This document shows, one piece after another, positions 58,740 through 64,000 of a stretch of 64,000 nucleotides of DNA. The stretch is from Diospyros lotus (taxonomy: Eukaryota > Streptophyta > Magnoliopsida > Ericales > Ebenaceae). The stretch spans positions 4,016,879-4,080,878 of the forward strand of contig NC_068351.1 in the NCBI RefSeq assembly GCF_014633365.1, read 5' to 3'. The position numbers and the translations under genes were made by a program. Every line of letters starts with the position of its first letter. Position 1 is the first letter of the stretch. Below the pieces are notes generated by a model. It was not told the DNA's origin and searched no databases. It saw only the letters and a program-made list of their open reading frames with translations.

Positions 58740-60020
58740 AAGCATAATTGCTGTTGCCTGAGTTTTTGGACAATTAAGTTCAGTAGTTACCTACCGTCAG
58801 TGGACCACATGCATACATATATCCTTTTAGTCTTATTTCGCAGCATAAAATGCTACTATATATTTGAACATTAGTTATTTCTCTGCCAAGGGATTGGACT
58901 GGACTTGATAGCTCGTCTGATATCTGGTAATGGCAGTGTTGGTTGTAGTTCTTAAAAATTAGTGTCCAATTGATTGATTCTCTCCATCAGCTGGTTTTGG
59001 GATGTGCTTAATTGTTGAAATTAGAATTTCATCCCTTCACCTTGAATGTTACTGCCACTCTGGTTATCTTGAATGTTTATGCCCTTGCTGCTTAAATGCT
59101 ATTTCTATCGTGATCATAAAGGGTTACCCCCACCCACCTGCCACTTTTACTGGATATTCAGCGTCCTCATGTGTTAATTGGGTTGAAAGTTCGGCTAAAC
59201 TAGTTAAAAAAAGGAGTAAAAATCCCATTCTTCTCTGCATTCACCCTAATTCAAAGTAAGCCTGATTACAGAGCCAGAGATTAAATATAAAGATAGAATG
59301 GGCATTTTACTTATTTCATTTGTCTTATAGTTAATTTGTCACATGAATTTGAAGAGTTTTAAATACTATAATTTTACATATATAAATTAAAGACAAAAAT
59401 TTTATTCTTTTATTTTATTTATGAAAAATGTTATTTTATCTCATTAAATGAAAATTTGAACCGATAGAAGGTTTTGAATTGACTAGATCAAAAAAAATAT
59501 TAACGATTCAATTTTGTAGCACAACACAGTTTATAAATTTAAGAATTTTAATGTTTACTTAGGCCTAATTTGCTTCTGTTGCTATATGATTTTTTTTAAT
59601 CCAAATTAATTTATATATTAAAGGGACGTTTTGTGTAAAAAAAAAAATTAAAAACTTCAAATGAAGGTTGTTGTTGCCTTGTAGTTTGATTTTTAGTTTT
59701 TTTTAATATAGTAAATTTTGATGCAATAAAAAATTGTTCACAAACTCATTTTAATTTAAAAAAGTCATAAATTTAAATCTTATCAATATAAATAATAATA
59801 ATTTTTAAATAAGACATAAAAATATTTTACAGACTTCACACACTAAATCAGTATCTACATATTTTTATTAAATATGATAATAGATATTTTATACGAAAGA
59901 ATCGTTTCTGGGTCAGACCCGGGATCCGGACACAATAGCGAGCCGCCGTGCCCGTATATAGTAGGCCAGGCTAAAACGTAAATTATTGCAGACCTCGCCG
60001 TGCCATCGATCACTTCAAGG
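58740..60020. other. PABP 3' flank and CACTIN promoter region
   Basis: About 500 bases are likely PABP 3' UTR. The AT-rich interval 59280-59900 shows no gene. From about 59900 the sequence becomes GC-rich (gggtcagacccgggatccgg), marking the CACTIN promoter and leader. Confidence 0.5.
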
Positions 60021-60550
60021 ATGGAAACGCACAGAAGCAGCGAGAGCAAGAGAGAAACGTCGTCGTCTAAGAGCAGCCGAAGGCGAGCCAGAAGAAGATC
60101 GGACGCCGACTCCGAGTACGAGTCCGACCCCGGCAGCCAGGACTCGTCGCCACGGAGCCGCTCTGCCAAGCGGAGTCACAGGAGTGGCAGCCGCCGAAGC
60201 CGGCGCTCGCCGACGGATTCGGAGCATTCCGGCGACAGCGACGATGGAAGTAACCGTGAGAGGAAGAGGAGGGCTTCGTCTTCCAAGAAGATTACAGATG
60301 AAGAAATTGCCGAGTACTTGGCCAAGAAAGCCCAGAAAAAGGTACTTGTCCTACTTGTTTGTGTGATTGGTTATTTTTTCATGCGTTTTCGTTTCTAGGG
60401 TTTTTCTTTTTTTTATGTTGGGTTGATAGCTTTTGGGGTTTGCTTTTGGTGGTATCAGGCGCTTAAAGTCGCGAAGAAATTGAAGTCGCAGACTGTTTCT
60501 GGTTATTCCAATGATTCCAATCCCTTTGGCGATTCCAATCTCAATGAAAA
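60021..60550 (+). CDS. CTN: CACTIN homologue, first two coding exons only (partial)
   Basis: Exon 1 (60021-60341, 107 codons) is an Arg/Ser/Asp-rich low-complexity region typical of splicing factors, ending ITDEEIAEYLAKKAQKK. Exon 2 (60459-60550) gives ALKVAKKLKSQTVSGYSNDS followed by NPFGDSNLNE. This is the highly conserved start of the cactin mid-domain. CACTIN is a nuclear protein linked to pre-mRNA splicing and needed for Arabidopsis embryogenesis. The ATG at 60021 is chosen as the first in the frame. The donor at 60551 (GTACGT) is good, but no exon starting with the expected FVWRKKIERD appears in the remaining 3.4 kb, so the gene either continues beyond the window across a transposon-filled intron or is truncated. 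Confidence 0.85.
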
Positions 60551-61090
60551 GTACGTCTATTGCATATGTCTTTACAGTTGCAATGCTTGGCTCTTGTATT
60601 TTCTTAGCTTTTTCCAGCCTAGTTAAGGCAACTTAAGAGAGAAATGAATTTATGGAATGTACAGATGAGTGACTTCGAGATGATTGAGATACTTTGTTTT
60701 GTGAAAATGAAATTAAATTTCAATGAAGTGCTAGAACAATACAAAATATATGTGTGTGTGGGAGACAGATGAGATGAATGGCTTAAGCAAATCTATGTCG
60801 ACTCCCCGCAATATCTTTCACAAAACTTGCACTACTAGCTAAGGATTGGGGTTTAATTGAATAAGGTAAGGGTATTTTGGGAGATTCAAACTTACCTGAG
60901 TGCAGTGACTTTGCTGGTTGTGAGAGCTATGGTTCCTTTGGTATTAGCATAAGGTTGAAATTTGAAAAAGCTTGGGAAAAATATAGCTTGGGAATAAGGA
61001 CAGTGAATGGGCCATGAGACACTAGCCCCTTTTTCTAAAGGTCCCCAAGCTTCAGATCTTTGTCATTTTTTGGGGGAGAAGTGGGTTGAT
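60551..61090 (+). other. Start of the presumed CACTIN intron 2
   Basis: No exon is recognised. A TG microsatellite occurs near 60750-60760. The sequence from 60780 to 61090 shows no family features. Confidence 0.4.
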
Positions 61091-61479
61091 GTGGTAACTG
61101 TCACGACCCAAAGGCAGACAAAGGGTATGTGTTGTTGCCAAAATACAACAATATGTATATATATATATATATTTTGCGGGAGAATATAGGGTGTGTGGTT
61201 GATCACGAGGGTGTCGTTCAAGCCTTGTGAGCATTTTGAGAGTCTCGTCACCGTGTGCTGAGGGTTTGACGACCAAGTGGGTCTGATGACTGAGAGGCTT
61301 GGAAGACGAACACACGGTTAGGGGCGCGAGTGGGTGTCCCCGCGTAAAACCCTCCGATGCTTAAGTTAGTTCTTGAAAGCGAGAGTGCAAAAATGAATTC
61401 AAAGTGTGAGTCTGAGCATACCTGAGGTCGGAGGCGTGGCCTCTTATTTATAGAGGAGGGGGAGGGGGACATGTGGCGG

Positions 61480-61690
61480 CCATCCCAAGAGTCTTGCAGC
61501 CCATTCCGAGAGTCGCAACCCATCTCGAGAGTCTCACGGCCCATCTTGAGGGTCTCTCGTCACCTTTTGGAGTCTCAGCGCATTTTGGAGTCTTGGCGCA
61601 TATTGGACCCTCAGCACATATTGGACCCTTGGCGCATATTGGAGTCTCGATGCATATTGGAGTCTCGGCGCATTTTGGACTCTCAGGGTC
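61480..61690. repeat. Degenerate tandem array of 18-20 bp units
   Basis: About ten imperfect units of the form 'gcgcattttggagtctcag' or 'gcgcatattggaccctcag' follow one another, changing by single substitutions. In the LTR orientation the array lies just upstream of the TATA box, where enhancer repeats of LTRs are found. Confidence 0.8.
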
Positions 61691-61751
61691 GTGAGGTACC
61701 TACCCACTCGGTCATTTGCAGAGTGACTTGGTTTTTTCATGCATTTGGAGG

Positions 61752-61752
<1 letters not shown>

Positions 61753-61796
<44 letters not shown>
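61753..61796. repeat. (GA)n microsatellite followed by a G-run
   Basis: About 16 GA units run directly into a tract of about 10 G. The length is uncertain in any assembly. Confidence 0.85.
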
Positions 61797-61810
61797 ATAA
61801 GACCCCTACC

Positions 61811-62394
61811 CACTCGGTCATGACCGAGTGAGTCTTCACTCGAGTGGCTCCCATGCCTTAACGTCAACAACGCATGTGCCTCAAGTTCAAGCCCAGTTTT
61901 CACCTTGATGCAACCCGTATCTCTCAAAACTCAAAATATGAAAATTGTAGATAATTCTCTTAGCTTTGATGTTGAATCACTTTAATTGGAGCTCAAACGA
62001 AAGAGTTATGCCCAAAAAACCAAAGCAGTGTCGCATCCACTCGGTCATGACCGAGTGGGTAAAAAGAGAGGGGGAATTGGTCCCTACCCACTCGGTCATG
62101 ATTGAGTGGGTCTTCATCCACTTGGATTTGAGCGCCCCTTTTGCCTTTTGTCTTGGTTCAGATCCATCCTCGCTCCAATGCTTGACTCTGCTCCTTAATA
62201 ATGCGGGTGCATCAATTTAGAGTCCGATTTCAGCCTTGATTTAGCCAGTATCTCTCAAAACTCAGAACATGAAAGTTGTAGATAATTCACTTATCTTTCT
62301 ATAGGATGTTGAATCACCTCAATTGGAGCTCGAACAAGAGAGTTATGCCCAAAAAACTAAAACAGTATCACACCCACTCAGTCATGACCGAGTA
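61811..62394. repeat. Repeated 20-bp palindrome (CACTCGGTCATGACCGAGTG)
   Basis: A perfect 20-bp palindrome at 61811-61830 recurs exactly at 62038-62057. It recurs with two changes at 62089-62108 and at 62375-62394, and a half-site lies at 61705-61714. Flanks are also conserved (ac-c/t-C...Ggt). Two of the copies (62038 and 62375) sit at the same place in a duplicated block of about 336 bp. Confidence 0.9.
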
Positions 62395-62400
62395 GGTCCT
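61872..62400. repeat. Tandem duplicated block, period about 336 bp
   Basis: The sequence containing 'tatctctcaaaactca', 'atgttgaatcac', 'aattggagctc' and 'gagttatgcccaaaaaac' occurs at about 61918-62060 and again at about 62248-62400. The copies have point differences and one small insertion (ctatag) in the second. Both end in a palindrome copy. Confidence 0.8.
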
Positions 62401-62559
62401 CCCTACTTGGTCTCGGCTGGACCTCTTGCTCATTCGGCTTGTTTCCTTGATCTCTTGCAATCCGTTTGCCCTTTGGGCTTCATGTCCATGTCTCGTGACT
62501 CTTTTAGGTCCCTTGACTCTCCAAGTTTGCATGGCATATCAGTATGATTGTAATTAGTA

Positions 62560-62862
62560 GGTTTGGGTAACGCTGTAATTAGATGAATGCATGTAACAAA
62601 CTAGTGTAGTACTTTGCGGTTATAGCTATGGGCTGCTTGTACTTGGACGGTTATAACCGAAGGCGGCCTATAAAAGGTAGCAAGTGTTGAGGATGGGAAT
62701 TATGAATGAATTGGACATAATTCTTTCCCTCTCAAATTGTTTTCCGTCCAATCTCTCTCTCAATTTCTCCTTCCATTTCTAATTCTCTCTCCTCACTCAA
62801 TTCAAATCCTTACAGCTACTCTAATTACCGAATTGTTCAAGCCTCTGATCCGAGGCCTAACA
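62560..62862 (+). mobile_element. Copia-type LTR 3' part
   Basis: 'cctataaaag' (62667-62676) is followed by a leader with AATGAATTGG, CT-rich sequence and 'tgttcaagcctctgatccgaggcctaaca' ending at 62862. This is the usual layout of plant copia LTRs. Next to it 'ttatggtacaaggggtgg' could be a worn primer-binding site. No coding region follows in the window. Confidence 0.45.
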
Positions 62863-64000
62863 GTAACATTATGGTACAAGGGGTGGTCTTTCTGGTTATT
62901 CAAAAGCTTGAGCTAAGGTAAAGAGCTATAAAGGAGACTCCTAGCTAGCTGGAACATCTGGTTTCTTGCTAGCTGGAGAGTTATAAGGCAGGGAGCTAAT
63001 GTTGTTATTTCCATTTACTTGTTTATTTATTGAAAAAAAGAGTGTTACAAGGACTTGGGTAATCTTGACAAAAAAAGATTTCTACCACCAAAATACAAGC
63101 AAAGTGTGTCTCTACATGGATGAAAATTGTTCTTGCTTTTGTTTCCTTATCATCATATCTATTTAGACCTTGCTTGCTTCATATTTTGAATTTCTTTTTG
63201 CGAGTAATGTTATACCTAGGGTCATTGGATTTGTTTTCTTGGACATAAATTATGCCACACTCAATCGCACACACTCACTAACTTGAACTTAAGAACGAAC
63301 AGATTTAATGGTTTCAACAGAAAAAATCAATATAATCAAAACAGAACAGAATGAAAACAAACAAGAAACAGAAACACAAACCACCAACATCCACAAGAAC
63401 ACCGAAATTATCCTGGTTCGGATTGCCTTTTTGGACAACCCTACAGTCAGTCTTGAATCTCCTTGAGTCACCTTCTTTATTCAAAAGAATGATCAGTTAC
63501 ACAGTTGAATTCTCTCCCTTCTATTCCCGAGTACATCAATCCTTCGCCCCAAGATTACAAAACTATCAAACTCTAGCCTTTCTCTCTAGCGATTAGTACT
63601 CTTATAAACAGAAAACTGAAAACTCTACCCCACTCGCTACCCCTTGCCCTCTATTTATAATAGTGGGCAGATATCCCAATGAAGATTATTAAATATTTAC
63701 AGTTTACCCCCCCCAACCCCCAACTATCACTAATTACAATATAGGATATAAACTTCTATTTAATGCTTCATTGGCCTTAAAAAAAACACTGCTTTCACTG
63801 ATCTTCTTATCCTATACTCTAGACAACTTTTAACAAGTAACTTTTGAGAGAGTTAGCTTCCACTGAAGAAGGAGAAGATTTAAATGTTTGATTTTTGTTG
63901 ATGAATACATGAAAGAATTTGTTTAGTTTAATTCTAGTCCTTGAAATATGTACTATGTACTTTGCAATAAATGATAATTAAGTTTACTTCTGTCTTTCAC
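62863..64000. other. Window end, no exon recognised
   Basis: Apart from the LTR-like fragment, I see no coding signal on either strand and no continuation of CACTIN up to base 64000. Confidence 0.45.
63240..63720 (-). mobile_element. Copia-like LTR fragment, reverse orientation
   Basis: On the minus strand tataaata (plus 63652-63659) is followed by a transcript-like leader with an AATAAA signal (plus tttatt at about 63475-63480) and 'ggtttgtgtttctgtttc' near 63365-63382. The layout resembles a copia LTR promoter, R and U5. Ends, target duplication and any second LTR were not found. The C-run at about 63707-63714 is outside the core. Confidence 0.35.

Larger units (their letters stand above)
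61090..62410 (-). mobile_element. Gypsy (Tat-like) LTR with complex U3
   Basis: On the minus strand a TATA box (tataaataag, plus 61443-61452) is followed by 'aactaacttaagcatcggagggttttacgcggggacaccc' (plus about 61324-61364). That is the hallmark R/U5 phrase of Tat-type LTRs (cttgagcgtcggagggttttt...ggggacaccc). Upstream in this orientation are an 18-20 bp tandem array (61480-61690), a GA microsatellite with G-tract (61753-61796), repeated palindromes and a duplicated block of about 336 bp. No internal coding domain lies in the window. Exact ends are not fixed. Confidence 0.55.

Noticed and set aside
61099..61115. tgtcacgaccc read as the 5' start of a plus-strand gypsy LTR
   Set aside because: Such a start is common in gypsy LTRs, but the TATA box and the cggagggtttt phrase nearby are on the minus strand, so the minus orientation was preferred; the plus reading is not excluded.
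1..64000. tRNA, rRNA or CRISPR features
   Set aside because: Scanning for B-box-like GGTTCRANYCC with acceptor pairing, rRNA core phrases and regularly spaced repeats found nothing convincing. The scan was by eye, so a degenerate tRNA could be missed.

Overview
The window is nuclear DNA of a flowering plant, probably a eudicot; I do not name a species. The evidence is spliced plant housekeeping genes with GT-AG introns, very AT-rich spacers, LTR retrotransposons of Ty1-copia and Ty3-gypsy type, and many small foldback elements. There is no operon structure, CRISPR array or prokaryotic signal.

Nine genes are supported. Left to right: VPS37, an ESCRT-I subunit (+, 5757-11842); a secreted Ole e 1-like protein (-, 19215-20046); a single-exon PELOTA/Dom34 ribosome-rescue factor (+, 21246-22346); a DEAD-box helicase of the DBP5/LOS4/RH38 type for mRNA export (-, 22746-28184); a GPI-anchored nepenthesin-like aspartic protease (+, 33668-39746); mitochondrial ribosomal protein uL15m (-, 42831-48292); a poly(A)-binding protein with four RRMs and MLLE (+, 52961-58739); and the 5' part of CACTIN (+, from 60021), whose later exons are not visible before the window ends. 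For each gene I joined exons by hand; every phase closes and the proteins have family-typical lengths (232, 171, 366, 500, 499, 283 and 629 residues). The ninth is the gag-pol of a young copia element. Several genes act on mRNA (export helicase, poly(A)-binding protein, ribosome rescue, splicing-associated CACTIN), but orientation and spacing give no sign that they form a functional cluster.

The spacers hold most of the unusual content. 1-5540: the 3' end of a Ty3 LTR, a broken GRF zinc-finger relic, an AT-rich stretch with tandem blocks ending in a Helitron-like 3' terminus, and a long foldback element. 13.0-18.8 kb: an almost intact copia element (290-bp LTRs differing at three positions, 5-bp target duplication) inserted into a decayed Tat-like gypsy element. 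28.2-33.6 kb and 48.3-52.9 kb: foldback elements, including one family present in both spacers. 40.1-41.5 kb: a decayed duplicate of part of the protease gene, then a Mutator-like inverted-repeat element. 61-64 kb, probably inside a CACTIN intron: several LTR-like segments, one with a repeated 20-bp palindrome upstream of its TATA box.

All gene functions are inferred from recognised protein families. Splice sites were read by eye and not checked against transcripts. I found no convincing new multi-gene system. The best leads are a possible alternative glutamine-rich last exon in VPS37, the palindrome array, the nested young copia element, and the foldback family shared between spacers.
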